Source: Diaporthe sp. PMI_573 (lineage: Eukaryota > Ascomycota > Sordariomycetes > Diaporthales > Diaporthaceae). Taken from it: a stretch of 64,000 nucleotides of DNA. The first letter of the stretch is position 1. The number at the start of each line of letters is the position of its first letter. This document shows positions 1 through 13,272 of the stretch, piece after piece. Location: contig JAJTUP010000033.1 in assembly GCA_021399435.1 (NCBI GenBank), positions 496,001 to 560,000 on the forward strand. Reading direction: 5' to 3'. A program made the position numbers and the translations under genes. Below the pieces are notes generated by a model. The model saw only the letters and a program-made list of their open reading frames with translations. It was not told the origin of the DNA and did no database searches.

Positions 1-3000
1 GTGTAAGTGATACTCGGCAGCCCCCCCTCCCCTTCTTGTAGAGTTGAAGATAATAGGCTCAATGTGGCTTATATCCAGGCAGTCATATCCTTTGTCGTGT
101 CAGGGGCCTCACTTCTGGTTGAATTCGGATAGTGCGTTTCCAGTACAACGCAGACACCCCATTAGCAGCACTAGTATATGAGCAAGTCCGGCATTAATGC
201 CAAATCGCCACTGAATGTTTGTGTTGCTGTGTGCTCTTCTTGCCTATTGGATGAGGCACATGTATTTGTCCATCTCAAAAAGCGGACGCATACCCCAGCT
301 GGTCGCTGTCCCCACCAAGTAGATGTCCAACCGAACCGTGCTGGTTCCGTGGCCTGCTCGTCGATTGGACCGCTGCGAGACTACACTGTCCGAGCGATCG
401 AGCTCCAAACTGCCAAGGGCTCCAAGACTCAACAGGTCACCACGAGCGCGGCGCCGAGAGGCTTGCAGGATTAGTATGAGATGTCTTGAATGGGGGGGCA
501 CAGCTATGGAAGGCTGTGTTCTCACAAAGGGGGGGGGGGTTCAGGCCGCCTGACGGCCGGGCTCCGGCCATCGCCGTCTGAATTTCTGTGCCAGAGATGC
601 GGTGAGTTTCTCTGCATGCGTTCATACTGCAGAATGCATGCAGCATGGTAAATTAGTATGTCAAGGCGGCCGGAGTCATGTGCGCAGGTGCGGTGGCTCA
701 GGCAGTAGATGTACTGTGTAAAGTGCGGAAGGAAACGGTTGTGCTGACACTGAAGAGAAGAGCGGAAATGAGTCGCAGCCGTTGGCCAAAAAGCATGGCG
801 GCGTCGCGGACGAATGGGCCCTGCAAGAATCACCCGTTGAAAAGGCGTGGACATGCAAGGTCTGTCTGATGTTGAGAAACAAAGACTTTGGTTTCATGAG
901 CTTGGCGTTTGTCCCACCAGGGCAAGGGAAGAAAAGCAAGACGGCAAGGAGAAACAGCCAGTGCGAAGTGCAGCGGGGAGACTTGCTCGGCATGTCTGGG
1001 TGCTACGAGGGCCCAACGTGGGAGGGGCGGCGTAGAGAGGCAGCAGAGATTGATTGACTTGAGGCTGAGGTGTTTTTTGATGTTTGGAAACCGTGCCCGG
1101 GATATTTCGCCCTCGAGGATGAAGTTTGAAGACGCGAGGGGGGTCAATCAAGACATGATAATTCAACAATTAATTGACGCAGCACCTTGCCGGGTGCGGA
1201 CACTGGAGGGGACCCCTAATGATTATCTGGCCGGCGATGGTGTCTGTGTACGGTGTCGTGAAACTGTCCAAACCCCATGGCCAGCCCCTGAATGGCGGCG
1301 GGTCCCAAAGCGCTGGCGACACAAACACACACCAGCCATGAAACAGCAGTCATTCGAACACAACAATCATGGTCAACCTCAAAGCCAAAAGCAAGTGTGT
1401 GCCCTAGATGCAAAGCATGGCACGAAGTACGCAAAGCAGGGCACGAAGTGTGCATATTCTTGCAGGCCAAGGGCGTCGGCAGGGCACTCGTGCGAGTCGT
1501 TCTGCAGCCCCAGAAAGTGCCGAAAGGATACAGTGAGCACGTAGTGCAGGGCAGGCTCTGATATTGCTACGGTGTAAGTGGCAGTGGGTGGTACTGTACG
1601 TACCGTAGAACACAGCAGAGGGTTGGTTGGGAAAATGCTTGACTCGTTTGCAAGGGACGTGGCATGCGGGGATGATCAACACTTGACAACGGTCGAGAAG
1701 AACCATGACCCGGGGTTCTTGCTGGGGGCTCCCCCAGACGAATCCATGAGTGATCGAGCGATCGGGCTGAGCCGACGAGGCGAGTCCCAGGGTTGCCATT
1801 GCACGTGTGTGTAGCGCGTGTGTTGTAACCTACAACTTGTGGGTGATTGATTGATGGGCTTTGCGCTGTCGGGCTGCTCAGCGTCAAATGCAATACACGA
1901 CCCCGACTGGTCTCCCCTGACGACAGGAAGCATCTGGCGGTCAGGTCAGCACACGTGCGGCCACGCAGCCACGCAGCCACGCAGCCACGCAGCCCCGCAG
2001 CCACGGTCTGTTCCCGAAGTGCATCTCGCGGTCTGCCGTGTCTCTCTCTCTCTCCAGCCCTCGTGGTCTGGCCTGTCTGGGTGCCCACTGACTCCTCTCC
2101 CCTTGTCCCGTTCCGGGTGACAGCCTGCCATCGCGCCATTGCTTACCTCCACAGTCCGTGCAGAGGAGTGACGGCTAAGCCCGGCTGGGACAAGGCCTCT
2201 CCCCTTTGGGGGACAAGCCAGGAACAGGAAATTACAGATGCAGGAACAGAGACGCAATTCGGCCCATCTCGTGCAGAAGCTGCAATTCTATTTCCCACTC
2301 CCGCGCCGTGCTATTCAGCCCTCCCAGCCCTCTCAGCCAGGCACGTCCAGGCCTGCTAGACCCGCCGACCATTGTTGGCCAACTGCGACCACAAAGGAGC
2401 AAAAGCAGAAACGGCTGACGATGATCAAAATTATCAGGATCCTCAAAATTAGGCACGGGCAAATGACAATGTCACCCGGCCAGACGACAATGGCGGTGGG
2501 TTGGCCCCCCCCCCGTCGAGCGTCTAGGCCCCAACGGCCCCGCAGGAGTTTGCCTGCCCCTCTGCTGCTCGTGCTCTTGCTCTTGCTCTTGCAATTGCAG
2601 CACTCTAGTGTACAGGTGATGGGTCGCAGAGAAACACAGTACTGATGCTGGCTGGGTATGGCCGGCACAAGAGGGCGAAACTGTGTGCGCGGCACCTTGG
2701 ACCATGGATCCTGGGAAATTGAACCTGTAATTTCCCGTTGTGCTGGCGCGCGTGGGATCATGCACGTCGAAAATACCTTTGCTCTTGGCGTCACAAGGAG
2801 GATTCGCCCGGTACCCAGGACTATTGTCCCGCCCTCTTTGTAACAGCCCAGGGACAGGGCTCCCGCTCTCTCTGTCTGTCTCCCAATTGGTGTGGCCGGC
2901 GCTACCACAGTAGACCTTCCTCCCCAGACAACGGATGCCAGGCACGGCGGTACGGTACATTGGTACCTTGTTTTCGTCCCAACGTCCTGGCTTGCCTCAC

Positions 3001-3604
3001 TCTTTTTAATTTCGTCCGTGTCACCCAGACTCCCCTGGCATGCATTTTCCCTCGCCTCTTGACTCTCTCTCTCTCTCCCCCCCCAGAAAACCCTCGCTCT
3101 TCACCTGCGCTCCACCGCTGCTATATTTCCCTCACCCACGGACTTCGTTGGCAAAGTCTGCTTACCCCGTATTACCATACCAGTGTTTGAGATAGAACCA
3201 GGCCCTACGCCCACCTACACAACCCAGCCCGGCACTCGATAACACGCTCACTTGCACCCTCTGCTGCATAAAACCACTTCTGGAACCCTTGTTGCGCCCC
3301 TCCTCCAAGCCAGAACTCGATCCATTCGTTTTCCGGAAAATCGAATCGTCCATCGCCAGCCGACACCGCACAGCTTTAGCCCCGAGACAAGGAGGCATAC
3401 CTTCAGCAAAGTACAACACCCAACCGTGTTCTGCCTCGCGCAATCACAACAGACACCCGCTCAGGAGCGCACGACGAAGGCTAAAGGCCCTCACTCGCTG
3501 TTATCCGCTTGACCGGCTCACAAGACGACAGCCGCCAACGCGACGACGCGACATCTCTTCACCGTGGATTTATTCGCGACATATTGCACTTCAAACTCGT
3601 CACC
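1..3604. other. Non-coding stretch, no gene recognised
   Basis: No open frame here has a convincing start, intron pattern or family resemblance. The stretch holds low-complexity tracts: a G run near 531-538, a short CACGCAGC tandem repeat near 1961-2003, and CT-rich runs near 2040-2055 and 3061-3090. The pyrimidine-rich last 600 bases look like promoter and 5' leader of the small gene starting at 3605. Confidence 0.5.
1961..2003. repeat. Short tandem repeat, unit CCACGCAG
   Basis: About five imperfect head-to-tail copies of an 8-base unit (CCACGCAG) lie in non-coding DNA. One late copy carries CCCCGCAG instead. Nothing indicates a function; it is a simple minisatellite. Confidence 0.8.
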
Positions 3605-3940
3605 ATGCAGTTGACCAGCATCTTGTCGGCAGCTCTCCTGCCACTCCTCGCCTTTGCGCAGGACACCACCTCGGGTACCACAACCCTCACCCAAACTTCG
3701 ACCATGACAAAGACCGTCACCCTGGCCAGCAACACCGTCACCATGACCGCCATGAACAGCTCAACCAGCGAGCCTACCCGCAGCGCCACCCGCTCGTCCA
3801 GCAGGGCGACGGCCACGTCCTCAGAGACGTCCTCGGAGACTCCAGGCGTCAACGGGCTTGGCAACGGTGCGGCTTCACTCGGCTCCTCGCATGTGGCTAT
3901 TGCTGGGCTGGCAGGCATGCTTGTCGTTGCGTTGATGTAA
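3605..3940 (+). CDS. Small secreted Ser/Thr-rich GPI-type protein
   Basis: An intronless 111-residue protein. Residues 1-18 form a clear signal peptide (MQLTSILSAALLPLLAFA) ending before Gln-Asp. A Thr/Ser-rich stretch follows (residues about 20-80), likely O-glycosylated. The last 20 or so residues form a hydrophobic tail (VAIAGLAGMLVVALM) preceded by small Gly/Asn/Ser residues, the usual layout of a GPI attachment signal. The start sits in a good fungal context (GTCACCATGC) after a long CT-rich leader. The family is not recognised; many ascomycete wall or plasma-membrane proteins look like this. The role (wall structure or surface) is inferred only from layout. It could also be a secreted effector-like protein, but the GPI tail argues against release. 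Confidence 0.75.
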   Translation: MQLTSILSAALLPLLAFAQDTTSGTTTLTQTSTMTKTVTLASNTVTMTAMNSSTSEPTRSATRSSSRATATSSETSSETPGVNGLGNGAASLGSSHVAIAGLAGMLVVALM

Positions 3941-6900
3941 GGCAGGGAGGAGCGCGGCACTCGACCATGTCGAGTTTGCTTCCTTACTGCCTCTGGAACA
4001 ATGTCTACACAAGACCATCTTCAAATTTATATTTCACCCTCATTGTTAACCCGAACTCTTCGATGCGAGCATCACTCCTGGCCATCCCTTGTCGGTACGA
4101 AGCAAGCAGTTCACAAGCACACTCACTGAGCGAATCGAATGAATCGACTGGTGGCAAACGACCACGACATTACGCAGACGCTGAGCGCCTGGCTGCATCG
4201 GATCCGGCATTCAACACCGCACACCCAATGGCATCGCCGATACTACGAAAACGCATTTTGCATAATCGGAGTTGAGAGAGTTTGGCGGTTTGGCGGTTTG
4301 GCGGTTGGCATCTTCACAAAAAGCTTCTCACGGACTCAACTACTTCTCTTCTCCCTCCCAGCGAGACACCGAAATGTACGCGCCCTCACTACCCAGTCGA
4401 CCTGCACCATGAGCGCATCGATTGCGCCATAGACACACTCGGCTACAACGTGCCCCCTCTCAGAACCTCTGGGGTCATCGAACCGAACGGTACGACTTCT
4501 TGATGGCGAATGCATCTCGCTGCTCGTAGGCTGGACACCTCACAGGTCCCTAGCGGCCTCACAACTTCTTCATCTCTATAACAACCCAGCTTGGCGGACT
4601 TGCTGTCTTTGATGATATTCAAACGAGCCACGATGTCTTCGGCTTTTACACCGCTGTCCTTGGTTGACAGCGGCAATGACTTTGAGAACCGTCTTGTCTT
4701 TTTTTTCTTTACCTTTCTTATACCAAAACCAACTTGAGATTTACATACCAAAACCTCCGCGCCCTTACTACAGGGCTTGAGGCGGACTTGAATGTTGATA
4801 CCCACCCGCTCTTCTGTTTCACTTGTGGGAATTGGTCTGGAGGACAGCGGACGGCAGCGGCTGAGACTCCTATTAGGAGGTCTCTCCGCGGGCCGTCTTG
4901 TGAGACCTGGTTTGAGGGACATTTAATGACTTCATCGAAACATCACGTTTTTATCTTGATGACTTGAATATACCATTTGCACCATCGTCAAGCGTTCCCG
5001 GTGACAATGACTGCCTTGCCTGATAATCCGTGCTGCATGACAGAGAAAGCCAAGTGAATGGTACTGTACCTAGGTAGGCACTGACTTGTCCTGACAGACG
5101 CCCAAACGAAAGCTCAACAGCATCAGCACACGATGCCTCGTCAGACGCCAAAAGTAAGATTTCGATAACTTCTCGGGTCATCCCACCGAAAAGACGCTGA
5201 CTCGTTGTTGCTTGGTCAAATGCACCCCATTATCTGCAGCATTTCGGCTTGTGTTCTTTTTTCTCTCCCCACAAGGTTGAACGATCAACACAGCCCCGAT
5301 TCAATAAAACCCGTCTGACCCACCGAGTACCCACAAAATGATCAACGCCGGTGAGCTGGAGCAATGAGCTTATATCACGAGCCTAATTTGACCTCCGAGG
5401 TCTTGCGAGTCCACTGATCGGCACGAGCCACTCGATGCTGCAGTCTGTGCAAGCCGACTTGCTCTGCTTTTTTTTTTTTAGCACAACACATGCCACGGGC
5501 ACAGGCAACGATCAAGATTGAATCCGCATCTCAACAGGCAGGATTTTCAAGCCGCTGCTTGAATTCACCAAGGGTTTCCCGTTCCGGGGGTGGCCGAACA
5601 CGCCCAGTATGACTCTTGCTTCAAACGCATCATCGCCTGAGGAGGGTGAACATTTTTGATGCAGTGCCAAGTGTATTATTTATTGCCTTCTACCGCCAAG
5701 TCGATCTCTATGGCGCACGACATCTGCGGCCTCTTGTCGAGCAAGCTTCCATTTAATCTCCACGTAGTACGTGTCATGTAACGCCGCTGTCATGTGAGTC
5801 GCTGGGTAGTGGTGTATAAAGTCCCACCGCCATCTTCCGCGTCTCCTGTTTTTCCTCTATTTTTCTCTCCGCTGTTTCTACCCGCCAAAGCGATCCTCTC
5901 GAGCACCGCCACGAAGCTCTCTTGCAACACGCTAGGGCTTCAGCTGGTCAGATTCTTTCGCCAGACAGCTAGAGCCGCGACATGGCCTCGCTGCCGTAGG
6001 GATTTCAATTGTTTGCACGACACTCCCTGTACCACTCCAGCTCGGAGCGCCACTTCTTTTCGCACTGGTCGGCATTATGACGGTTGATGCCGCTGGTGGT
6101 GAAGCACTAGACGGGACAAAAGAAAAATCAATCGTCAGGCATCCACGTGTCCTGGATCTCGATACGTTCTGCTCACCACATGGACAATGCTTACCTCAGA
6201 AATCTCTTCCTAAGATTTCAGCGGTGTCGGTCCGTCGCCAGCCTGTCCCACGAGAGAATATTTCTCGCTCTCTGACCGACACCATCTCCCCAGTGCGTGA
6301 TCAATTCTAAGGGTTCAACGTGTGAGAAAACAAGCTCAACTGGTTGATGTACTGGGAAGCCAAGAGCTGCCAGTATCGACGAGCTCGGCGGGACTGGTGA
6401 CCTACTGGGGCCGTAGTACACCCGGGACGGTGGGGTATGCCTGCTTGAGCCATGGTTGCTCTTGTTTCTGTCAAGTGGTTTGAAGAGTTGCCAGTTTTTG
6501 GGAACGACGTTGGTACGGATACGAAAATCGTTGCTGTACTGCTTGATTCGTGGTCCGCCGGTGGTAAAAATAAGAGTATGGGACGAGAGGAATGGTTTAT
6601 TGATGGGGGTGGGTTTGGAAGGCTTGGGGGTTCCAGTCGAAGATCAAGTGTCAAATTCCCTCGGACCTGGGGAATATGCCCAAGTTTCCCGTGATCTTCC
6701 TTCCTTCCTCCCTTCCGCAAGAAGCCACTGCTAGACCGCTGAAGAAACCACAAGTGAAGGTCTGTTGATGGCGCTCTCAATCAGTCACATCACTCGTAGC
6801 TGTCCAACTACGTCTGCAATCTAATCCCAACATACCTGTGTCCGAACCTGGCTGAGATATCCCATGGAAGCAGCCCCCGGACCAAACCAGCTGGTTCGGC

Positions 6901-7438
6901 TCGGTGTTGTGCTTTCCGACCAAGACACGTAATTGTGTTGCATGTTCACAAGCAATTCATCGACGTTATCCATGGTAGAGAGGCATGATCCAAATCTCAT
7001 GTATTTCACGCCTTGTCAACTCATGATTGTGTCACGGGCCAAAGTAGTCAGTTAATCAGTCACATTATGACGACGTGTAGACTATGATCCCCAATAACTG
7101 AGACAAGAATTTTCTTCCATACTCAACCGGCTTTTGCATCAGACGTCCCCAAGTCCAACGGAACACAATATTTGACCCAACTTTTGAAAGCTCAGCAAGA
7201 GCCCACGGGATCAGCTCATCTTGAATCTTGCTCAACGTCCATCAAAAGGACGCCGTGCCCGGCTAAACTCGTCTCCTCGGATCAAGATTTGTGAAGCTCC
7301 TGCCAAATTCCTCATAGGCACGCCAACTGCGGAAAGGTTATGGAGAGAATTCTTTGGCGCGAGACATCACCACTTTGAGGTGACCGGAGATCATTCCAAA
7401 ATGCCGTCGATCTCGAGATGCTTGCAAAATAGGTGTAA
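3941..7438. other. Non-coding stretch, no gene recognised
   Basis: Frames here are short and inconsistent. Three head-to-tail copies of TTTGGCGG occur at about 4281-4306. A perfect TACCTAGGTA palindrome lies at 5067-5076. No tRNA or coding exon with plausible splice sites was seen. Confidence 0.45.
5067..5076. promoter_or_regulatory. TACCTAGGTA palindrome
   Basis: A perfect 10-base palindrome, one of four found in the window (others at 10238, 34004 and 51216). No gene could be tied to this copy. Confidence 0.4.
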
Positions 7439-9994
7439 TCATGGCTTGAACAGGGCCATCGACTCCCCATAAGTGCTCCAATTATCAACCGACAGCACAA
7501 CGTCATTGCCGTTGTTTGTCACCATGCTGATGGTGCCGATTGTGTAGATGTCATAGATGACAACATTTTCTGAGGCGCCCGAATTGTCCTCGATCCACAC
7601 CATTCTGGACTGACACTTTGTCTGCAGATTCTTCGGTCCGGCGCTGCACAGGGTGCTGTAGTTGTTGAAGAAGCTGTAGAGACCAGCGCCATAGACAAGG
7701 ACATTCTTGCTATCGATGATGCGCAGAGCCCATGCCATTTCGCAAGGAGCGGTGATGTTTGAATTGGGAACGGAATCCCCGTTCAAAGTGGCACAGTCGG
7801 ACGGGAAGTTCGGGTCGCTCAGGGCCGTGTCAATGCCATTGAAAGGGTATGGGGCAGGCGGGTTGGGCTGGTAATAGGGTGTCTCTGTCTGGATTTGGCC
7901 CATCCAGATATTTTGAGTGTTGACGAGCTGGTACTGGTAGAGGGTCCAGTGCTCGACACCTGATGCGACGGCCCAGATGCGACCAGCCTGGGATTCGATA
8001 AGGAGGCCGCGGCCGCCATAAACCGAGATCTGAGTGCTGGAAAGATCCTCGATGTCATGGCTACAGCTATCAGCAGCGTTTCATATTCCATGGCACGTGA
8101 ATTCTCAAAAGGGACATGGTAGAACTCACTCAGCGACCCAGATCCAGTTGTTCTCCATGTATAGATCGTTGGCTAGGGCTGTTACGTGCATGCCCAAGTA
8201 TGCAGCTATGCAATCTGGGTTGATGAAATTTGCCTGATTCGGTGTCGTCGGGCAATCTGAGATCTGAAGCTGTGAACCAGAAAAGCCGCCCACGCGGATA
8301 TGAACGTCCCACATGCCAGCGGGCTCCGGGCAGCCTGAACAACCTGACAAGTTGTACTCGATAAGGATGGCGCCAGAGGTCGAGCCTTGGGTTGAGACGA
8401 TCATGTCACTCCATTCGATGTAGCCAAATTCCCCCGGCACCCCGACTTGCACGACAGGGCGTGGGTCATCTGTGCTTGAAAACATGGGACCAGACCCCAT
8501 GATGACAGAGGCTAAAGCCTCGCCTACGACCCGCGTGTTCGGCGGGATATAGATTGTGTCGGTGACCTTGTAGTATCCTGCATCGACGAAACCAACAACT
8601 CCTTGTCCGAAATTCTGGGAGAGGTAGGCGAAGAAGTTCGTGAGGGCGGCCGTATCGTCTGTCCTGCCGTCACCTTTGGCACCAAAGGAACGAGCCGAGA
8701 CGAACATGCTGGCGGGTTTGTCTTCGTACTGAGGCTTGGACCGCGTGTAGTACCTGCTGCCCTCCTTGAGGGTAGCAGGGGCAGGGAACCAGTCGTTTGG
8801 GCCCGAGAAGACAAAGTCAGGCCCGTAGGGAACGTACACGTTTCCCTGGTGGGATCTCAGTCAGCAGGTACCTCGAAAACATGGACGAAAACACCCACAA
8901 GAATCATGCCGGTGATCAGAGTTCCGTTATTGCCCTGAGACTCCAGCAAGCTGCCCTCGGGTCCCCGAAAGATCGAATCGACCTTTTCGAATATGACATT
9001 CTCCATGACCAATGTTCCCTTGCCGGGGGATTCACCCGGGCTATCGACGCTTCTTCCACTCAGAATAGCGGTGGACACGTTGTAAAAAAGACCATCCACA
9101 ATGGCAGCGGAGCCAACCAAAGGGCCGGTCACGTTAATGCCGACGCCACAGTCCTTGACAACGACGTCCTTGTAAACCCAGAACCAGTCCCAAATCTGCA
9201 GGATGGCCGTCTGGCAGTTGACAAATGTCAGATTGCGTGTCGTGTATTGCTGGTTACCGAACAGAGCACCCCATTGACCTCCGTAGAAGATAAGATCAGC
9301 AAGAAAGCCGCCACTCCCTTCCTCCATGTAGAGCCCGGTATGGTCGCTGTCGGGTGTCTGCGGCATTTGAAAGATAACGTTCTGAATGGACGTCGCCTGA
9401 GACGACGGCCAGTGAATACCCCAGGTTGTGTTGGGAACGGAAGTGGTATCGATGACCAGGTTGCGGATTTGGCGAAAGAACACGTTGGTCGGTTGATAGG
9501 AAGGACCATCGCCAGTATATACGTTTGACTCGATGACTATGCTTTTCCCGTGACTGCCCATGTCGGCAGACGCCTTTATGGTTGGCATGGCAGTGGGATC
9601 GCCGACCAGTTGAGTGTAGTAGGTTTGCAGAATGGATGAAGACACCTTGTAAGTCCTGCAACATCAATCAGCAGGCGGGGCCCCGGCAGCATACGTGGCG
9701 ACGAGATAGCACATACCCAGCAGGGAAGTAAACGACGGCGGGAGTGGTCGTCGCGCCGTGACAATCGCCGTAGAATCCGCAGCGGTCTCCGTCGCTGATG
9801 GCGGCATTGATGGCGGCAGCGTCATCCGTCACACCATCTCCTCTTGCGCCGTAGTCTTTGACGTTCCGAAAAACACGGTAGTTCGGATTTGGGTTGAAGG
9901 AGGCCAAGCCCTGATGTAGAATGTCCTCCATCCAGTACGCTGCCACCGCTCCCAGGAGAAAGACTCCAAGAAGCACACGGGTCCAGGCTCTCAT
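7439..9994 (-). CDS. GH55 glucan beta-1,3-glucosidase (exo-beta-1,3-glucanase)
   Basis: Four exons on the minus strand (9994-9717, 9655-8899, 8845-8130, 8060-7439) give 790 residues. Introns are 61, 53 and 69 nt and all phases agree. GH55 enzymes cleave beta-1,3-glucan from its ends and fold as two pectate-lyase-like right-handed beta-helices. Both repeats start with the expected signature: DYGARGDGVTDD near residue 48 and SFGAKGDGRTDD near residue 398. The WVADHDIED stretch near 581 and QTETPYYQP further on are also typical. Several Asn-X-Thr/Ser sites fit secretion. The N-terminus (VLLGVFLLGAVAAYW) is a signal peptide or signal anchor. The second intron is inferred from donor GTGGGT, branch CTGAC and acceptor CAG; a stop codon in it makes splicing necessary. 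The likely role is fungal wall turnover or feeding on glucan. Confidence 0.9.
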
Positions 9995-10237
9995 CGTTAC
10001 TGTTCGCAATTGCCAGGTTAAGGATGAAGGAAACGAAGCCAAGGCAAAGGGCGAAACGAAATTCGAGATCTCGAGCGAGCAAGCGAAAAGAAAGAGCTGG
10101 AATGCGAGTGAAAATGCAGACACAAACAAGAGGGAGATTGAGGGAAAGCAGCTCCAACATCAGAGTAGTCTTGCAGGCAGGCCCTTTCTTGTCTTGTTCT
10201 TTTGCTTGCGCAAGAGAGTCCAGACCAGGTACCCAGG

Positions 10238-10247
10238 TACCTAGGTA
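10238..10247. promoter_or_regulatory. TACCTAGGTA palindrome upstream of GH55
   Basis: A perfect copy about 244 bases before the GH55 start, next to the related sequence CCAGGTACCC. Confidence 0.4.
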
Positions 10248-10440
10248 GCTTGTTTTGAAGGAGGCACGCCTGGGTCAAGCGAGGCACAAGAGTGTCCAGG
10301 TAGGCAAGAACTACACAATGAGGGGAAGGCTGAAGGATGCGCTCAAAGAAAGGGCAACGTTGACTGTAGGTAGAGGAGAATGGGCTGGAGTGAGTGCACA
10401 AGCAGACAATTATGCGGTGGTTGGAAAGATGGGTGTGGTG

Positions 10441-10445
<5 letters not shown>

Positions 10446-10480
<35 letters not shown>
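10446..10480. repeat. (CTG)n microsatellite
   Basis: About eleven to twelve uninterrupted CTG/CAG triplets in non-coding DNA. It opens poly-Leu, poly-Gln, poly-Cys and poly-Ala frames that should not be taken as genes. Confidence 0.9.
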
Positions 10481-12158
10481 GGGTGGACGAGAAGAACTCT
10501 GGTGTTGACCAGGGAAGCGCCCAGGGAAGGGGAACCCAGCTTGGAAGCCCCCTTTCTGACAAAACAATCCCTCAATGGCAGACCACTGAGTTTGTGAATT
10601 GGCTCTCTGGCCCTTGATGTTTCCACAGTGTCGTCACTCCTTGCCAATGCCGATACTGGTGCACAGCCCAGATCTGTTCCTTTAGAAAGGAGAACGGATA
10701 CACTGACATCCTGTGAGTGTTGATGTTCCGCTCTTATAGCCGGAGACCAGAGATTGCAACCATAGCACCACACCCACCCCTTGGACCGCTTGTCACTGAT
10801 GCAGGTGCCTAGGATTTTGGATAGGGCACAGGTGCTCTGCGCGTCTGCGTCACAAAAACCACCAGTCATCTAGAGGCACCGGAGCTGCAGGAGGAGGGTC
10901 AGCCATCTCAGAACAGCGACGGCGACAGTACCAGCAAGGAGCCTGGACTAAATCAAACCCAGTTTTTGTGACAGATATCGACAGGTGGAAGCTTGCAGCG
11001 ATGGAGTGGTGCAAACAGCTTGATGTGGTGCAGAGGTGCCCACCCTTCTCCGAGCATTTTGGGCATGGCAACATTTGGGAGTTGGGTGACACTTGTCTCG
11101 CGGGCATTTACCATCGTCCATTGTAATTCACAGCATGCCGTCCAACGTGACGAAGCGAGGTTGGAGATTGACTCGAGAAGGAGTGTGTGACTAGATGTCA
11201 AGTGGCAGGTTTCCGTCCACAGAGAGGCGAAAGGGGCACCACCAAGATTAAATCCAGAGAATGGGTGATGAAGCATGCATTCACCGGTGGAATTGGGTCA
11301 TCCCAAATATGGTCCTCATCTCAAGCTCGCCCAGGCAATACTGCAAACACGCAGCAGCCCCTGGATGGAAAGCTTTCCTCCGGGACGAAATGTGATCCCA
11401 ATGCAACAGTGCTCGGCCATTATGCCCTCGCATGAACTGGACCCGTTCGACTGGTACCGGCATCCGCAAAAAAGCAAACGTAACAGAGGACCCTGCAATC
11501 TTTCTTCGGCCGATACACCCTGGGTGCTGGTGGCAGCATGGCATGATGTTGTGAGACGAACCTCCGTGACACCGTACAACAGCAGCACCCAGTGCGAGCT
11601 GTGCGCCCGCGGCCCCATCCCAGACATTGCGAATTACTTGCAGCAATCACCGTTCTGGTTCTCTTGAAGAGGACATCTGAACCAAAGCCTCTGGCCCAAT
11701 GACACGATATTGCCTGGACAGGAAACTCATAGCTGCGTTGCTCATAGTCTGGACTTGGCCGACTAACAGGCCAAGCGCCCTCAGTATGACGAATAAGGGC
11801 GTGGTGCCATTGTACTGTAGATTGGGAGAGCCTTTGTTCCTCCACCGGTTCCGGCCGGTGGAAGAAACACGAGGTACTTGGACCACTATGTCTACTGTGA
11901 ACAGGTAGTTCATGCAGCTCGTTCCGGAGGTGACGTTTCTGGTGGGACCGTTGTGCTGCCAAGACCGGTGCAGCAAGCTCGGACCAAGTCGCCAAAAACG
12001 GCCGCTTCCAACCGCGATGGCAGAGGCGCTCCCGAGGCGCAAACCACCAAAAGCATTGCCCCTTCATCAGTCGCAGTCTTTCTGGCGTCACACGTCTGCA
12101 TCTCTTTCCAGATCTTCTTGGACCTGCCAACTTCCTGCTCAACCCATCTTGTCTCGGC

Positions 12159-13272
12159 ATGCCTTCGCGATCAAGGTCGCCCGACTACGATCGGTCGCCC
12201 AGTCGCGGTCGGTCCCACAACTCGCGATCCAGATCCAGAACCAGATCCCGCTCCCTCTCGCGACGTCGCTCCCCGTCTCGAGACTCTCGATCCCCACCAC
12301 CTCGTCGCAACGGCAGGACCAGAGACAGCCGGAGTCGGAGTCGGAGCTACACTCGGAGCCGGAGCAGAGATGACAGGGCGCGCAGCCTCAGTCGCGGCCG
12401 TAGCCGCAGCCGCAGCCGCAGCGAGAGTCCGCTGAAGAGCACCAAGGTCGGTGACATCGCTTGTCCCCCGGGCACTCGTCTCGCTGACCCTGAGAGCAGA
12501 TTGTTGTCGAGCGTTTGACAAAGAATGTCACCGAGGAGCATCTACGCGAGATCTTTGGACAGTACGGTCCAATTGACGACATGGACGTGCCCCTGAGCCG
12601 ACAATGTAAGGCTTCCCTCCCCAGGCATCGCAGCTGTTGATCGCACGCAAATCCTAATCCCTCCCCTCCCAAAACATAGTCGGTACAAATCGAGGTGCTG
12701 CATATATACTCTACGTCAATGAAGCCGATGCTGAAGCGGCCATTGCTCACATGCACGAGGCCCAGCTCGATGGTGCCACCATCAGCGTGTCGATAGTCCT
12801 CCCGCGTCGCAAGTTCTCGCCCCCACCTCCCACTGCAACCCATGGTGCCAACTACGATCCCCGGCTGCCGCCTCCGGGACGCGGTGGAAGAGGCCTTCGG
12901 GGCGCTCCAGGAATGATTGGCATGCGTGGGCGTGGTCCTCGTGGTGGAGTTGGAGGTGGAGGTGGAGGTGGAGGTGGAGGCCGCTTTGGAAGAGGAGGCC
13001 TGCCTCCTCCGTCCGACACATACCGGCCACGTTCAGCCTCGAGATCTAGGTCGCCGGCTGCGTCTGGTAGGGGAGGGAAGTACCGTGCGAGGTCACATTC
13101 ATACTCGCGGAGCAGGTCCAGGACACCCCCACCGCCCAAGGGTCGAAGAGGCCGAGGACGATACGAGGAGGACTATGACTATGACCGCCGTCGCAGCCCG
13201 AGTCGCGACAGCTATGGGGGTGGCTACCGTGGCGGCAGAAGCCGCTCGAGAGATCGCAGGAGTTACCGCTGA
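12159..13272 (+). CDS. RNPS1-like SR-rich RNA-binding protein
   Basis: Three exons (12159-12446, 12500-12605, 12680-13272) give 328 residues; introns are 53 and 74 nt and phases agree. Residues 1-96 are an Arg-Ser dipeptide-rich domain. One RRM follows (about 97-170). RNP2 is seen as IVVERLTKNV and RNP1 as RGAAYILYV, split by an intron just before Phe-Gly-Thr. The RRM pattern (RLTKNVTEEHLREIFGQYG, then DGATISVSIVLPRR) matches RNPS1, a splicing activator and exon-junction-complex partner. The rest is a poly-Gly/RGG stretch followed by a second RS-rich tail. It should act in the nucleus in pre-mRNA splicing. The phospho-regulation usual for RS domains is inferred. Confidence 0.9.

Larger units (their letters stand above)
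9995..12158. other. Non-coding stretch with CTG microsatellite
   Basis: This holds the GH55 promoter on the left and the RNPS1-like promoter on the right. Long frames here encode poly-Gln or poly-Leu or only basic low-complexity sequence and are not believable. A perfect TACCTAGGTA palindrome lies at 10238-10247, about 244 bases upstream of the GH55 start, beside related GGTACCCAGGTACC sequence. Confidence 0.5.

Noticed and set aside
3289..4275. 328-residue + frame over the small GPI-type gene
   Set aside because: It has basic, low-complexity composition and no start context. The overlapping frame at 3605-3940 has a clear signal peptide and GPI tail.
10018..10869. 283-residue minus-strand frame with a long Gln run
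   Set aside because: It depends on the CAG microsatellite, lacks any domain and overlaps the GH55 leader.
11420..12160. 246-residue minus-strand frame upstream of the RNPS1-like gene
   Set aside because: No family resemblance, with Cys/Arg/Trp-rich composition typical of a non-coding frame.
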